The notes: generated by a model from the letters alone, not told the origin. DNA of 64,000 nt from Planctomycetaceae bacterium (GCA_021732975.1 JAKFWC010000024.1:183634-247633), one strand, 5' to 3'. Shown: positions 37,639-47,249, numbered from the stretch's first letter. Numbers and translations: made by a program.

Positions 37639-38307
37639 GTGAAATATCTTCCATTGGTCTTGGCTGCGATTTTAGCGTTGCCTCTCACGACTTCCGCCGG
37701 GACGCAGATTGCCGGGGAATACATCGAAGCCCGCACCTGCGATGTCTACACCGGCCCCTGTTTCGCTAATGGCGAAATGGGTCTCTCCGGTCGTGAAGCC
37801 GTCATGGCTTGGCGCGTCGAACAAGGGGGCTGGAACGGCGTCGGTCTCGTCGGCCTGTCGGTCGCCGTCGTGGCGAACTCTGAAAACACGATGGGCGATA
37901 CCGGCGTCTTCAAAATGAAAGCCGGCAAAATCACGTCGGTCATTCTCATCGACGAAAAGGCCACTACCGAGCAACGTGCGGCACTTGAAGCCTTCGTCCG
38001 CGAAACCGCCAAGGTTTACACCCAGTACGTGCGGCTGGTGAAGCCTGTCGCGCTAAAGCTGGAAAACGATCACCTCGCCGGCAAGGGCGTGTTCGTCGCT
38101 GGGGATGTCGCGAAGATCGAAACCCGCGCACTCGGCAAAGGAGACTGCGTCTGCACGAACGAAATGGTCTACTACCAACCTCTAAACAAAGTCTCCGACT
38201 TCAGTCCCGCGTATTCAAAGACCCTCAGCTACACCGGCGACGGCCTCGCCAATCAATGGACCACCCACGGCCAACGCAGCGCGTTCCTGGCGACGTTCCG
38301 GAGGTAA
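37639..38307 (+). CDS. Secreted DUF1326-like protein
   Basis: A 222-aa protein beginning at GTG 37639, with GGGGAGA upstream. The signal peptide (MKYLPLVLAAILALPLTTSA) is followed by GEYIEARTCDVYTGPCFANGE, the start of the DUF1326 family, with several cysteines that may bind metal. The family's function is not known. The preceding 281 bp (37358-37638) hold no gene and two TTGACAC sequences near 37553 and 37572, which could be -35 boxes, but I could not pair them well. Confidence 0.8.
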   Translation: MKYLPLVLAAILALPLTTSAGTQIAGEYIEARTCDVYTGPCFANGEMGLSGREAVMAWRVEQGGWNGVGLVGLSVAVVANSENTMGDTGVFKMKAGKITSVILIDEKATTEQRAALEAFVRETAKVYTQYVRLVKPVALKLENDHLAGKGVFVAGDVAKIETRALGKGDCVCTNEMVYYQPLNKVSDFSPAYSKTLSYTGDGLANQWTTHGQRSAFLATFRR

Positions 38308-38336
38308 AATTCATCCCCTTCGGTGGAGTCGGATCC

Positions 38337-38813
38337 ATGAACCCGATGTTGGCAGCTTTGGGGGTTGTCGCATTACTTGTTGCCACATCGGCCGATCGAA
38401 TTGCGCTTGGAGCCCCTGAAGAACAGAGAATCATCCCCTCTGAAGCCGACCCGTTTGGCGACAATGCGTTACCAAAGCAAGTGCTGAAAAGCGAAATCAA
38501 CGCGGTCGCGATTGTCGACGGAAAAGTGGCCAAGCGGATTGCGGTCGGCGACACAATCCGCGTTTCCGGTGAGGTTCAACTCAAAGACCAAGCTCACAAA
38601 CGGATGACGAAAGCCGTCGTGCTCATCGTGGAGAAGTTGCCGAATGGCAAAGATTTAGTTCACAATTCGGCACTTCTGGAGATCGAACAGATTTCGCCGC
38701 GGCGATACCGTTTTTTGCACGATGTGCGCGGCCCATTGAGAGCCGGTAGTTACCGCATCAAGGTTCGTTATGATGGGCTTGTGATAGCAAACGGAGTGCT
38801 GGAAGTCCCGTAG
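38337..38813 (+). CDS. Small exported protein of unknown function
   Basis: A 158-aa protein. I chose ATG 38337, with GGTGGAG upstream, over the longer frame. A hydrophobic N-terminus (MNPMLAALGVVALLVATSADRIALGAP) looks like a signal peptide. The rest is a predicted beta-rich domain (KRIAVGDTIRVSGEVQL ... GSYRIKVRYDGLVIANGVLEVP), perhaps an Ig-like or filamin-like sandwich. It lies 29 bp after the DUF1326 gene and 12 bp before the antitoxin gene. I do not recognise a family. Confidence 0.65.
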   Translation: MNPMLAALGVVALLVATSADRIALGAPEEQRIIPSEADPFGDNALPKQVLKSEINAVAIVDGKVAKRIAVGDTIRVSGEVQLKDQAHKRMTKAVVLIVEKLPNGKDLVHNSALLEIEQISPRRYRFLHDVRGPLRAGSYRIKVRYDGLVIANGVLEVP

Positions 38814-38825
38814 CGGCGCGGCTAT

Positions 38826-39056
38826 ATGAAAAGAAAGCCCATCGTGTCACAGATCACCGATCTTCAATACGTCTCCGATGCTGACGGCAATCCCGTCAGC
38901 GTCATTGTCCCCATCGAAATCTGGCGGGAAATCGAATCTGAGCGGGAGACCGCCTATCTCCTCAAAAGCGAGGCGATGAAGCAGCGGTTACTGGAAGCCA
39001 AGGCGCGAACGGAAGGCCTTTCCATCGAGGAAGCCCGTGCGAAACTTGGAATTTGA
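38826..39056 (+). CDS. Antitoxin of a YoeB-type toxin-antitoxin pair
   Basis: A 76-aa protein with a predicted N-terminal beta-alpha DNA-binding part (QITDLQYVSDADGNPVSVIV) and a charged helical C-terminus ending in LSIEEARAKLGI. This layout suits Phd/YefM-like antitoxins, which repress their own promoter and wrap around the toxin. The last 20 bases overlap the toxin gene, the usual arrangement. Similarity to named antitoxin families is weak by eye; the identity rests mainly on the neighbouring YoeB. Confidence 0.75.
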   Translation: MKRKPIVSQITDLQYVSDADGNPVSVIVPIEIWREIESERETAYLLKSEAMKQRLLEAKARTEGLSIEEARAKLGI

Positions 39057-39294
39057 CTCCGCCGCGTTCGAGGACGCGGCATGGTGGGTTCAACAGGACC
39101 GCAAGAAGGCCATGCGCATCATGCGATTGATTTCCGAGACGCAAGTCGATCCGTTTGGCGGTATCGGTAAGCCCGAGCCGCTGAAACACGAGTTAGCTGG
39201 ATGCTGGTCGAAGCGCATCGATGACGAGCACCGGCTGGTGTATCAGGTACAAGAAGACAAGATTCGCATTCTCGCGTGTCGTTACCATTACTGA
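39037..39294 (+). CDS. yoeB: YoeB/Txe-family ribosome-dependent mRNA interferase toxin
   Basis: An 85-aa RelE-fold toxin starting at GTG 39037, with GAGGAA upstream. It aligns with E. coli YoeB (84 aa) almost end to end: Glu47 in KPEPLKHEL, Arg66 in DDEHRLVYQV and the C-terminal His84-Tyr85 in CRYHY match YoeB catalytic residues 46, 65, 83 and 84 with an offset of one. It should cleave mRNA in the ribosomal A site unless held by the antitoxin encoded just upstream, whose gene it overlaps by 20 bp. Confidence 0.92.
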   Translation: MRNLEFDSAAFEDAAWWVQQDRKKAMRIMRLISETQVDPFGGIGKPEPLKHELAGCWSKRIDDEHRLVYQVQEDKIRILACRYHY

Positions 39295-39317
39295 ATGACG
39301 CAAACAGATTGTTGACC

Positions 39318-40679
39318 ATGAATCCATTCGCCCTTTCCCGCCGTTCTGCGCTCACCATCGGTGGCATAGGTCTGCTTGGCTTGACGATGCCGAAATGGCT
39401 CGCGGCGGTGGAACAAACGGCGCGGGCGACGAAGGCCAAATCGGTCATCTTTCTCTATCAGTTCGGTGGACCGAGTCATCTCGATACGTTCGATCCAAAG
39501 CCCGATGCGCCGGAGGGTGTGCGCAGTCATTACGATGTGATCGACACCGCCGCGCCGGGGATTCGCATCTGTGATCAGTTGCCGAAGATGGCCGCGGTGA
39601 TGGACAAGGTCACGCTGCTGCGGACCGTTTATCACGACATGAAGAACCACAACTCGGCATCGTACTACGCGCTCACCGGGAATCGGCCGCCGCTGGATGA
39701 CATCCGGCTGCGGGATACACTCGATCTGATGCCATCGTACGGATCCGTGGTTGATCGCGTCGCTCCCGTTGCCGCGGGGTTGCCGTCGTATGTATCGCTG
39801 CCGTACGTCATTCGCGACGGCGAAATCACGCCGGGCCAACACGCGAGCTTCCTTGGTAAAGCACACGATCCACTGCTGATCACGGACGACCCCAACCGCA
39901 CAAATTTCCAACTGCCGGAGTTGAGCCTTCCCGCGAATCTCTCAGTCGATCGCCTCGCCGATCGCAAAGCGCTGCAGGACATCGTCGGCAAGCAAACCAA
40001 GCTGCTGGAATATGCCCCGGCGGCCCGCGGACTCGATCAATACTACGACAAAGCCCTGTCGATGCTCACTTCTCCGAAGGTGCGCGAGGCGTTCAATCTC
40101 GCAGGTGAATCACCCAAGCTGCGTGATCACTACGGCCGCACGACCTATGGACAATCGTGCTTGCTCGCCCGGCGGCTGGTCGAAACCGGCGTGAAGTTCG
40201 TCACCGTTTACTATGCGGACAGTATCGGCGGACGACGGAAGGAAGACGGCTGGGACACGCACGGGTTTGATAACACGCGGATGTATCCGATCCTCAAAGA
40301 TTATCACCTGCCGCTGCTGGATCAGACGCTGCCGACGTTGCTGAACGATCTCGATGAGCGCGACTTGCTCGATTCCACCCTGGTAGTGTGGATGGGCGAG
40401 TTCGGTCGCACGCCGAAGATCAACGCCAATATCAGCCGCGATCATTGGCCCGGTTGCTACACGGTGCTGCTCGCCGGTGGTGGCGTGAAGCGCGGGTTCG
40501 TGCATGGAGAATCGGATAAAAACGCCGCCTATCCCGACCGTGACCCCGTGCAACTCGACGACCTTGCCGCCACGATGTTCCAACTCCTCGGGATCGATCC
40601 GCAGTCGGAACTTCACGACCGCCTCAACCGCCCGCGCCCGATCTCGCCGGGTAAGCCGGTGTTCAACGTGATGGCGTGA
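39318..40679 (+). CDS. DUF1501 (sulfatase-like) exported protein
   Basis: A 453-aa DUF1501 protein. ATG 39318 gives an N-terminus with a Tat-like SRRSALTIGGIGLLGL. Landmarks are SVIFLYQFGGPSHLDTFDPKP, DGWDTHGFDNTRMYP, WMGEFGRTPKINANISRDHWP and LAATMFQLLGIDPQSE. It begins 23 bp after the toxin gene but is probably an independent unit. Compared with the other two DUF1501 proteins here it belongs to a different subgroup (GRDHNP replaced by SRDHWP). The reaction is not established. Confidence 0.92.
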   Translation: MNPFALSRRSALTIGGIGLLGLTMPKWLAAVEQTARATKAKSVIFLYQFGGPSHLDTFDPKPDAPEGVRSHYDVIDTAAPGIRICDQLPKMAAVMDKVTLLRTVYHDMKNHNSASYYALTGNRPPLDDIRLRDTLDLMPSYGSVVDRVAPVAAGLPSYVSLPYVIRDGEITPGQHASFLGKAHDPLLITDDPNRTNFQLPELSLPANLSVDRLADRKALQDIVGKQTKLLEYAPAARGLDQYYDKALSMLTSPKVREAFNLAGESPKLRDHYGRTTYGQSCLLARRLVETGVKFVTVYYADSIGGRRKEDGWDTHGFDNTRMYPILKDYHLPLLDQTLPTLLNDLDERDLLDSTLVVWMGEFGRTPKINANISRDHWPGCYTVLLAGGGVKRGFVHGESDKNAAYPDRDPVQLDDLAATMFQLLGIDPQSELHDRLNRPRPISPGKPVFNVMA

Positions 40680-40741
40680 CACGGGGCGATTGTCTATTGT
40701 CGTGGACATGCGCGTCCACCAACCCGTAGCGCGAGATCACC

Positions 40742-42181
40742 ATGCGTTGTCGTTGCTTGCTGATTGTACTTTCGTACGCCATCGCTGCCCCCCTCATCGC
40801 CGCGGAACCCCAAACCACGATGACCGCGGCGATTGAGGCCCGCGCGGACGAATACTGGAACATCGCCTACAAGATTTGGGAGTTCGCCGAACCGGGATAT
40901 CAGGAAACGAAGTCGTCGGCACTCCTCGCGGCAACACTGGAACAGGCGGGTTTCCAAGCGCAGCGGGGCGTCGCGGCCATCCCCACGTCGTTCGTCGCCA
41001 CCGCCGGATCAGGACGCCCGATCATCGGCATTCTCGCAGAATACGACGCCCTGCCCGGACTCGCGCAGGAAGCCCAACCCGAACGGCTCGCGCGGCCGAG
41101 TGCCAATGGTTACGGACATGCGTGTGGACACCATCTCTTCGGCACGGCGTCGACCGCAGCGGGAATCACTGTCGCCGAGCAACTCAAAGCCTCCGGCCGC
41201 AGCGGAACAGTGCGAGTCTACGGTTGCCCGGCGGAAGAAGGGGGTGCAGCAAAAGCGTTCATGGTGCGTGCCGGCCTGTTTGACGATTGCGATGTTGTCC
41301 TGCACTGGCATCCATCGTCACGCAATTCCGCGGGCGATGCCAGTTGTCTGTCGCGAGCGGCGGTTAAGTTTCGTTTCAAAGGGACGAGCGCCCATGCGGC
41401 GGGGGCACCGGACCAGGGCCGCTCCTCCGTCGATGCTGTGGAACTGACCGCGCATGCCAGCGAATTGCTCCGCGAGCACACGCCGGACTTCACGCGTATT
41501 CACCACACCATCACCGGGGGCGGCGGGGCACCGAACGTCGTGCCCGATTTCGCCGAAATCTACTTCTATGTCCGTCACCCGCAATCAGAAGTCGTGAAGA
41601 AACTCTACCCAAGACTCGTGAAGTGTGCGGAAGGGGCCGCCATTGCGACCGAGACCAAACTCGAAATCAACTACCTCGGTGGTACCATGGAAATCCTGCC
41701 GAATGAAACTCTCGCGCAAGTCGTCCTGAAGCAATTAAGGCCGCTGACGGACCTTAAATACACACCCGACGAAACGGCATTCGCTCTGCGGATTCAGGAG
41801 ACACTGGCCAAGCCGGTCTCCTTGGACAAACTCAGCGATGTGATCGACAGCAGTGGTGAAGTCACGAAGGGGTCGACGGATGTCGGCGATGTCTCGTGGG
41901 TTGTGCCGACCGTTGGATTCAGCACAGCTTGTTGGGTTCCGGGCACCCCCGCTCACTGCTGGCAGGCGGTTGCCGCGGGAGGCACCACGTTTGGTCGCAA
42001 AGGGATGCTGCTCGCCGCGAAGACATTAGCAGTCTCAACATGGGAATTGATTGAGCAACCGGACACCATTGCTGCTGCGAAAAAAGAACACGCCAGCCGT
42101 CGTGCAAATCGGCCGTATGATCCGTTGCTACTTCCCAACCAACCGCCTCCGCTGGATTACCGCAACAGTCCGGTGCCGTGA
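40742..42181 (+). CDS. Secreted M20-family amidohydrolase (AbgB-like)
   Basis: A 479-aa metallopeptidase-family protein with a signal peptide (MRCRCLLIVLSYAIAAPLIAAE). Metal ligands of the M20D group are visible: GYGHACGHHLFG, CPAEEGGAAK and, later, a dimerisation domain (about 205-325) beginning VKFRFKGTSAHAAGAPDQGRS. Relatives cleave p-aminobenzoyl-glutamate, indole-amino-acid conjugates or N-acyl amino acids. The signal peptide puts it in the periplasm. A small membrane-protein gene overlaps its stop codon. Confidence 0.88.
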   Translation: MRCRCLLIVLSYAIAAPLIAAEPQTTMTAAIEARADEYWNIAYKIWEFAEPGYQETKSSALLAATLEQAGFQAQRGVAAIPTSFVATAGSGRPIIGILAEYDALPGLAQEAQPERLARPSANGYGHACGHHLFGTASTAAGITVAEQLKASGRSGTVRVYGCPAEEGGAAKAFMVRAGLFDDCDVVLHWHPSSRNSAGDASCLSRAAVKFRFKGTSAHAAGAPDQGRSSVDAVELTAHASELLREHTPDFTRIHHTITGGGGAPNVVPDFAEIYFYVRHPQSEVVKKLYPRLVKCAEGAAIATETKLEINYLGGTMEILPNETLAQVVLKQLRPLTDLKYTPDETAFALRIQETLAKPVSLDKLSDVIDSSGEVTKGSTDVGDVSWVVPTVGFSTACWVPGTPAHCWQAVAAGGTTFGRKGMLLAAKTLAVSTWELIEQPDTIAAAKKEHASRRANRPYDPLLLPNQPPPLDYRNSPVP

Positions 42182-42588
42182 GCTTCATCATGACCGCCCC
42201 AATGTTTTCGCCCGGTTTCCGCTGCTCGGTGCTCGATGTTGTCGTGCTCATCGCTGGTGCCGCGGGGTGCATCGCGATGATTCCTTTTGACGGACGAATC
42301 GCCTTTATCATCGGCTTCACCGTCGCGCACTTTTTCCTGTTCTGCAATGTGTTCCGCATTTCGCGGCCGTTGGAGTTGGCGTGGGCCGCGGTCTTCGTTG
42401 CACTGTGCTATGCATCATTCCGGTGGGAGCAGCCGCCATGGCCAGCTCCTGCGGGAATGTCGTTCGTGGTTACCTGTATTGTCATCATTTGGGAGATCTG
42501 TAAACCGTCCTATCACGGGATCGGCTGGCGGATGATTAATCCGCGTTTGCCCGAGTGGTGGGAACAGCAACACCCGACTTCACCCTAG
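42178..42588 (+). CDS. Small membrane protein of unknown function
   Basis: A 136-aa protein with three to four predicted membrane helices (about 20-38, 43-60, 68-82 and 94-107) and a Trp-rich C-terminus (GWRMINPRLPEWWEQQ). GTG 42178 overlaps the stop codon of the hydrolase (GTGA), suggesting translational coupling; ATG 42190 is the alternative start. No known family is recognised. Confidence 0.65.
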   Translation: MSFIMTAPMFSPGFRCSVLDVVVLIAGAAGCIAMIPFDGRIAFIIGFTVAHFFLFCNVFRISRPLELAWAAVFVALCYASFRWEQPPWPAPAGMSFVVTCIVIIWEICKPSYHGIGWRMINPRLPEWWEQQHPTSP

Positions 42589-42985
42589 TCAAAACGAGGC
42601 ACGCTCTACGGTGTGCCTGATTTTCAGGCATCAGTCGCGATCAAGCCACGACGCATTTGTGCCTATTGATTCGGCAGCATTGCCGAATTCCTGCCCAAGC
42701 TGATGGCCACGAATGAAGATCGTGGGCACGCTGCCGTTGTTCGCTTTCCGCGAATTTTGCGGACTCTCACCCGACGATTGATTGGTTCAGTTCGACAGCG
42801 AATCTGCGGCACATCGTTTGCATTTTTGAGTCTGGTCGTCGAGTTACTGATTCAAAGCATATTGCGGTGCTTATCAGGCCGCCGCAAGTTTCAGCAAGCA
42901 TTCGTGACTCAAGCTTGAGGAACGATGGGCCTGTTCTGTTTGCTTGCGGAACATTCATTTCCACTTTTCTTTCTGGAGTGTAGTC
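42589..42985. other. Intergenic region upstream of the DUF1559 gene, no gene seen
   Basis: This 397-bp stretch is somewhat AT-richer than the flanks. Short open frames exist on both strands but have no ribosome-binding site or family resemblance. It should contain the DUF1559 promoter; I could not locate it with confidence. Confidence 0.5.
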
Positions 42986-44011
42986 ATGCATCTGGACCTG
43001 GGCCGTCGGCTGCAATTGCGTCGCGGATTTACACTGATCGAACTCCTGGTGGTGATCGCGATTATCGCGATTCTGATTGCTCTACTGTTGCCCGCGGTGC
43101 AACAGGCGCGGGAAGCCGCCCGCCGGACTCAGTGCAAGAACAATCTCAAGCAACTGGGGCTCGGGATGCACAACTACCACGATTCGTTCGGTGTCTTCCA
43201 ACCTGGCGGAATCAGTCAGGGTGATTGCGGTGCTTACACCAGTGCCGGCAAAGCGAACTGTAAAGTATTGAATCACAATGGGTGGTTGATGGTGCTGCCC
43301 TACATTGATCAGTCCACGCTCTATAATCAATGGAATTTCTCAGCCGCGTCCCGCGATGCAACCACAACTTACGGATCGGCTCCGACATGTATCGATGGCT
43401 CGGCGGGACAAACCGTGATGGGACCCACGGCGAACGTCTTAGCGAACGCGGCGTTGTCCCAGACGAAGGTCACCGTTTTCAAGTGCCCTTCCCAGCCACC
43501 GGGTAGCGATTTTGTGGCCGACACACAATATTCGCGAGCGGCTACCGGGGTGCCGGGACGCCGGACAAACTACGACATGGTTTATCGCGCCAACTATGCG
43601 CATGGTGCGTGCAATACCTGGACGACCGATGCCATCACCATCAAGCGAGCCTTTGGCGATAACAGCAAAACCTCGATCGGCGATGTGATCGATGGAACGA
43701 GCAATACCATTCTCGCCGGAGAAACCAAATACGAAGTTTATAACGGCTACGGAACACCGTGGGCCTATCGCGGTTGGTTGCAGGACGGCATTGACCCCAC
43801 ATTCGGGATCAACAATTACTATTACTCATCAGGTGCGCCGGATACACGTCCGGCATTGGCGAGCTGGAGTTACTCCGGCAGCTATCACGTCGGTGGGGCG
43901 CACTTCGTCATGGGTGATGGCGCCGTGCGGTTTATCAGCGAAAACACGAACGCCACGACGATCTACAATCTCGTAACGATCGGCAACGGCGCTGTTGTGG
44001 GCGAGTTCTGA
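42986..44011 (+). CDS. DUF1559 pseudopilin-like protein
   Basis: A 341-aa protein. I chose ATG 42986, which has GGAG upstream, giving [26 protein letters not shown]... cut here by rule. The type IV prepilin motif GFTLIE is at residues 14-19 (Glu at +5), followed by a long hydrophobic helix and the planctomycete signature [18 protein letters not shown]. The C-terminal part contains [11 protein letters not shown] and VNFVMGDG-like ends ([15 protein letters not shown]). The DUF1559 family is greatly expanded in planctomycetes and probably assembles through a type II secretion or pilus machine. A small lipoprotein gene follows, a common pairing. Confidence 0.93.
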   Translation: MHLDLGRRLQLRRGFTLIELLVVIAIIAILIALLLPAVQQAREAARRTQCKNNLKQLGLGMHNYHDSFGVFQPGGISQGDCGAYTSAGKANCKVLNHNGWLMVLPYIDQSTLYNQWNFSAASRDATTTYGSAPTCIDGSAGQTVMGPTANVLANAALSQTKVTVFKCPSQPPGSDFVADTQYSRAATGVPGRRTNYDMVYRANYAHGACNTWTTDAITIKRAFGDNSKTSIGDVIDGTSNTILAGETKYEVYNGYGTPWAYRGWLQDGIDPTFGINNYYYSSGAPDTRPALASWSYSGSYHVGGAHFVMGDGAVRFISENTNATTIYNLVTIGNGAVVGEF

Positions 44012-44114
44012 TTGCCGGCGGCCGCTCTTGCACGGGCAGCGTCAATTCTGTTCGTGCGGCTCTCTCTGTGTAGTGCAAAATTGAACTTCAATAGCCTAGT
44101 GCGGAGACTTCAAC

Positions 44115-44633
44115 GTGATGACTCGACGATTTCTCGCGGCGAGTACACTTCTATTGGCATCGATCCTGGGTTGCGGCTCCTACGGGAGCCCCGACTTCCT
44201 GGGCCAGTTGGCTCCCGTCACCGGAACGGTGAAAGTAAATGGCGAGCCGATGGCCGGAGTCCAGGTCACCTTCGTTCCGTATCAGGGGATCCGGGGCAAC
44301 AAAGCGGACCAGTCCGTTCGGCTCGCGACTGCGGTCACGGATGAGGCTGGGAAGTACACGTTGCTGACTCCACCGGGGGGAGCGATCGATCAGAAGGAAC
44401 TCCAAAAGTACATCGGAATTCTGCCAGGCAAGTATGCGGCAACGTTTTCCTGCTGGGTTCTGCCCGACGGAAAACCTTGGGCGGTGGCCGACAACCCGCA
44501 GCAGAGTCCCGTGATGATGGGAGCCGTTGAAAAGCTCCCGCCGCAACTCGGTAACCCGATGACTACGCCGCATGTCGTGGACATCAAGAGTAACGGCAAT
44601 TTCTCGATGGATTTCGAGTTAAAGGTCAAGTGA
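44115..44633 (+). CDS. Lipoprotein with carboxypeptidase-regulatory-like (Ig-like) domain
   Basis: A 172-aa lipoprotein (lipobox SILGC, Cys20). The mature part begins APVTGTVKVNGEPMAGVQVTFVP, a transthyretin/CarboxypepD-regulatory-like beta sandwich, continued by TDEAGKYTLLTPPGG. Proteins of this type commonly follow DUF1559 genes in planctomycetes, and the two here are 103 bp apart. A GGAG site lies upstream. The function is unknown; surface binding or envelope anchoring is likely. Confidence 0.85.
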   Translation: MMTRRFLAASTLLLASILGCGSYGSPDFLGQLAPVTGTVKVNGEPMAGVQVTFVPYQGIRGNKADQSVRLATAVTDEAGKYTLLTPPGGAIDQKELQKYIGILPGKYAATFSCWVLPDGKPWAVADNPQQSPVMMGAVEKLPPQLGNPMTTPHVVDIKSNGNFSMDFELKVK

Positions 44634-44676
44634 CGAGCAGGATCCACGGCTAACAGCCCGTGGAAGTATTCGATTC

Positions 44677-44757
44677 TGCGTGCCACGGCCGTGCGAAGTG
44701 GCGAAGCACTCTGGAAAATCGCACGGCCGATATGGCCGTGGCACACAATAAATCCAC
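44677..44757. repeat. GGCCGTGC-bounded palindromic element, copy 1
   Basis: Outer arms TGCGTGCCACGGCC and GGCCGTGGCACACA surround a 42-bp core (44687-44728) bounded by GGCCGTGC and GCACGGCC. The core matches the reverse complement of 59992-60033 at 37 of 42 positions. The right flank (through AATAAATCCAC) matches copy 2 in direct orientation. It lies between two convergent genes. Confidence 0.8.
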
Positions 44758-44781
44758 AGACTGCTTATCGTGAATCCCGAG

Positions 44782-46257
44782 TTACGTCAGCAATTCCGGG
44801 ATCACATGACCGTGGACATCGGTCAGTCGGCGATCGATGCCGTTGTTGCGGAATGTTAAACGGGTGTGGTCGATGCCGAGGAGATGCAGAATCGTGGCGT
44901 GGATATCGTAGACTTGAGTGGGGTCGTTGCGGTCAAGCGGCTTGTAACCCCACTCATCACTCGGGCCGTAGGTGGTGCCCCCTCTGATGCCACCGCCGGC
45001 GAGCCAGTTGGTGAAGACGAACGGATTATGGTCGCGGCCTTTTCCCCCTTGAGCACAAGGCATGCGGCCGAACTCGGTGGTCCAGAGAATGATTGTGTCA
45101 TCGAGCATGCCGCGCTGCTTGAGATCGGCGATAAGCGCTGCCGCGCCGGTTGCCATACCGAGCGCGAGTGGACCATGATCGCGAGGCACGTCTTCATGAG
45201 AATCCCAGTTGCGGCGCGGGAAACTGTTGTCATTGCCCGACCAGATCTGAATGAACCGCACGCCCCGTTCGAGTAACCGTCGGGCCACGAGACATTTCAA
45301 TCCGAAGTGGGCGATTTCCTCCGGTGCGTTGATTTCACTCGGCCACGTCTTCTGGCCGTGATCGAGTCCATACATCTTCAGAATGTGAGCCGGTTCGCCA
45401 TCAATCGCGAGGGCTTCCGGGGCGGCGAGCTGCATTCGTGCGGCGAGTTCATAACTGCGGATGCGGGCTTCGAGCCGACTGTCGCCGGGGCGCTCGGCGA
45501 CATAGCGCTGGTTGAGTCGTTGCAGCACATCGCGACCCGCTCGTTCGCTGTCCGCTGTGACGTAGTCGTTCTTGTAGGCGAAGAGATCCGCAATCGGTGT
45601 TTCGCTGCCGGGGCGGATGATCGTGCCCTGATGCTGGGCGGGAAGAAACGCCGTGTCCCAGTTCTTCTGACCGTTGGAGGGAAAACCGCGGTGATCGGGC
45701 AGAACCACGAACGCCGGGAGGTTATCGTTCAGGCTGCCGAGGCCATAACTCACCCATGCTCCCATGCCGGGGAAGCCGGGAAGTTGGAAGCCGGTGGATT
45801 GCAGCAGCGTCGCGGAACTATGCACCCCGGTCTTGCCAACGAGGTTATGCACGAACGCCATATCATCAACCACACGGCCCAGCGGCGCGACGACTTCACT
45901 CAGCGGTTTGCCACAATCCCCATACGGCTGGAACTTCCACGCGGGGGCAAACGTCGCCCCGTGGCCATTCTGAAAGAGTTCGACCTTCTCGCCCGGATCC
46001 CACGGCTGCCCGTTCCGTTTTTCGAGTTCGGGTTTGTAATCGAAGAGGTCCACATGACTGGCCGCTCCGGCCATAAAGAGTTGCACCACCCGCGTCGCTC
46101 TGGGGGGGTGATGCAGCACGCCGTTCAGGACGCCCGGCGTTTGCGCGGCGAGCAAAGCGTCGCGCTGCAACAGCCCGGCGAGGGCGACGGCACCGAAGCC
46201 CTGCCCCAGGGATGCGAGAAAATCACGACGGTGAGTCGCAATGGATTGTGGAATCAT
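44782..46257 (-). CDS. Tat-exported DUF1501 (sulfatase-like) protein
   Basis: A 491-aa DUF1501 protein. I chose ATG 46257 (MIPQSIATHRRDFLASLGQG), with GAGGA upstream; the HRRDFLASLG is a Tat signal. Landmarks are RVVQLFMAGAASHVDLFDYKP, RRNWDSHEDVPRDHGPL, WTTEFGRMPCAQG, GKGRDHNPFVFTNW and HATILHLLGIDHTRLTFR. The GRDHNP form groups it with the protein at 29968-31398. No DUF1549/DUF1553 partner gene is adjacent. The function is not established. Confidence 0.92.
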   Translation of the reverse strand: MIPQSIATHRRDFLASLGQGFGAVALAGLLQRDALLAAQTPGVLNGVLHHPPRATRVVQLFMAGAASHVDLFDYKPELEKRNGQPWDPGEKVELFQNGHGATFAPAWKFQPYGDCGKPLSEVVAPLGRVVDDMAFVHNLVGKTGVHSSATLLQSTGFQLPGFPGMGAWVSYGLGSLNDNLPAFVVLPDHRGFPSNGQKNWDTAFLPAQHQGTIIRPGSETPIADLFAYKNDYVTADSERAGRDVLQRLNQRYVAERPGDSRLEARIRSYELAARMQLAAPEALAIDGEPAHILKMYGLDHGQKTWPSEINAPEEIAHFGLKCLVARRLLERGVRFIQIWSGNDNSFPRRNWDSHEDVPRDHGPLALGMATGAAALIADLKQRGMLDDTIILWTTEFGRMPCAQGGKGRDHNPFVFTNWLAGGGIRGGTTYGPSDEWGYKPLDRNDPTQVYDIHATILHLLGIDHTRLTFRNNGIDRRLTDVHGHVIPELLT

Positions 46258-46346
46258 GTGGGGGTCATCCTCGGCGAAGGCGTCAGCGACGATATTCAGC
46301 ATCATACATCTGAGCCGCGACTGTAAGGGAGTGAGGTCCGGGGATT

Positions 46347-47249
46347 TCAGACGCTCGAAGAATTTGCTCCCTCACGATCGCGGCCCGGAAAATCGCGCAC
46401 CGCATCCGTCAACCCTTCGCGATAGGTTTGAAACCGCAACATCGGCAACAATTCCGCGTGCAAGCGTGTGTTTCGACAGCGTTTGTTGAGGCCGCCGCTG
46501 CCGCGTTTTGATGGAGTGGATTCGTCGAATGTTGGGGGTGGCGCACCGACCAGTGAGGCGAGATACCTGTAATAGTCGTCGCGGTGAACCGGTTGATCAT
46601 CACTCACCAGATAACACCCCGACGGAGTGACGGCCTCCGCGGCGGCGATCACGGCAGCGGCTCCGTCGGCGACGTGGATGAGATTCAGCCACGCATCGGG
46701 GCGGCCGGCGAGCGGTTGTCCCGCGTGCAGTTGCTCCACGCGCGATAACAATCGGCCCGGACCGTAAATTCCGGCGAAACGTAGCACGACTCCGTTCCCC
46801 GGCTTGGGAAAGGCCGCGTGAACCAGGCCTTCCGCTTCGAGGCACAATTGACCGCCTGGCTGAGTCGGTTCACACGGCGATTCTTCGTCGACCCATTCGC
46901 CGTCTTGTTGACCGTAGACACCGCTGCTGGAGACATAGAGAAATCGTCGGCATCGTTGTTTCATCACAGACAGCACGGCGGCGAGGCCATCTACGTATAC
47001 CGCGCGCTGGTTGTGCGGGGCTTGACGGTCATAACCGATGGCAAAGAGGACGGTGTCCACTTCGGGAAGGTTAGCGAGCGAGGGCGGGTCGCACACATCA
47101 CCGATGAGCGGTGTCCATCCGCGCTTTCGCCACTGGTCTGCACGAGTGGGGGAACGAGTCACCGCCGTGACCGGGCGCCCGAGTGCATGCCAGACAACGG
47201 CCACACGCTCGCCGAGGTAACCGCACCCAAGGATCAATAGACGGCTCAT
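46347..47249 (-). CDS. NAD-dependent epimerase/dehydratase-like protein (YeeZ-type atypical SDR)
   Basis: A 300-aa extended/atypical SDR. The cofactor motif is ILGCGYLGERVA (residues 6-17), with a GxGxxG pattern as in the YeeZ (SDR_a) subgroup rather than the GxxGxxG of true epimerases. YVSSSGVYG follows, but the usual YxxxK is not obvious: the region reads CEPTQPGGQLCLEAEGLV. So the catalytic residues may differ. Relatives are annotated as nucleotide-sugar epimerases, but the substrate is open. A dispersed repeat pair lies just upstream. Confidence 0.82.
   Translation of the reverse strand: MSRLLILGCGYLGERVAVVWHALGRPVTAVTRSPTRADQWRKRGWTPLIGDVCDPPSLANLPEVDTVLFAIGYDRQAPHNQRAVYVDGLAAVLSVMKQRCRRFLYVSSSGVYGQQDGEWVDEESPCEPTQPGGQLCLEAEGLVHAAFPKPGNGVVLRFAGIYGPGRLLSRVEQLHAGQPLAGRPDAWLNLIHVADGAAAVIAAAEAVTPSGCYLVSDDQPVHRDDYYRYLASLVGAPPPTFDESTPSKRGSGGLNKRCRNTRLHAELLPMLRFQTYREGLTDAVRDFPGRDREGANSSSV

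Noticed and set aside
42703..42918. A 71-codon plus-strand frame before the DUF1559 gene
   Set aside because: It has no ribosome site, no family resemblance and an opposing frame of similar length on the other strand.
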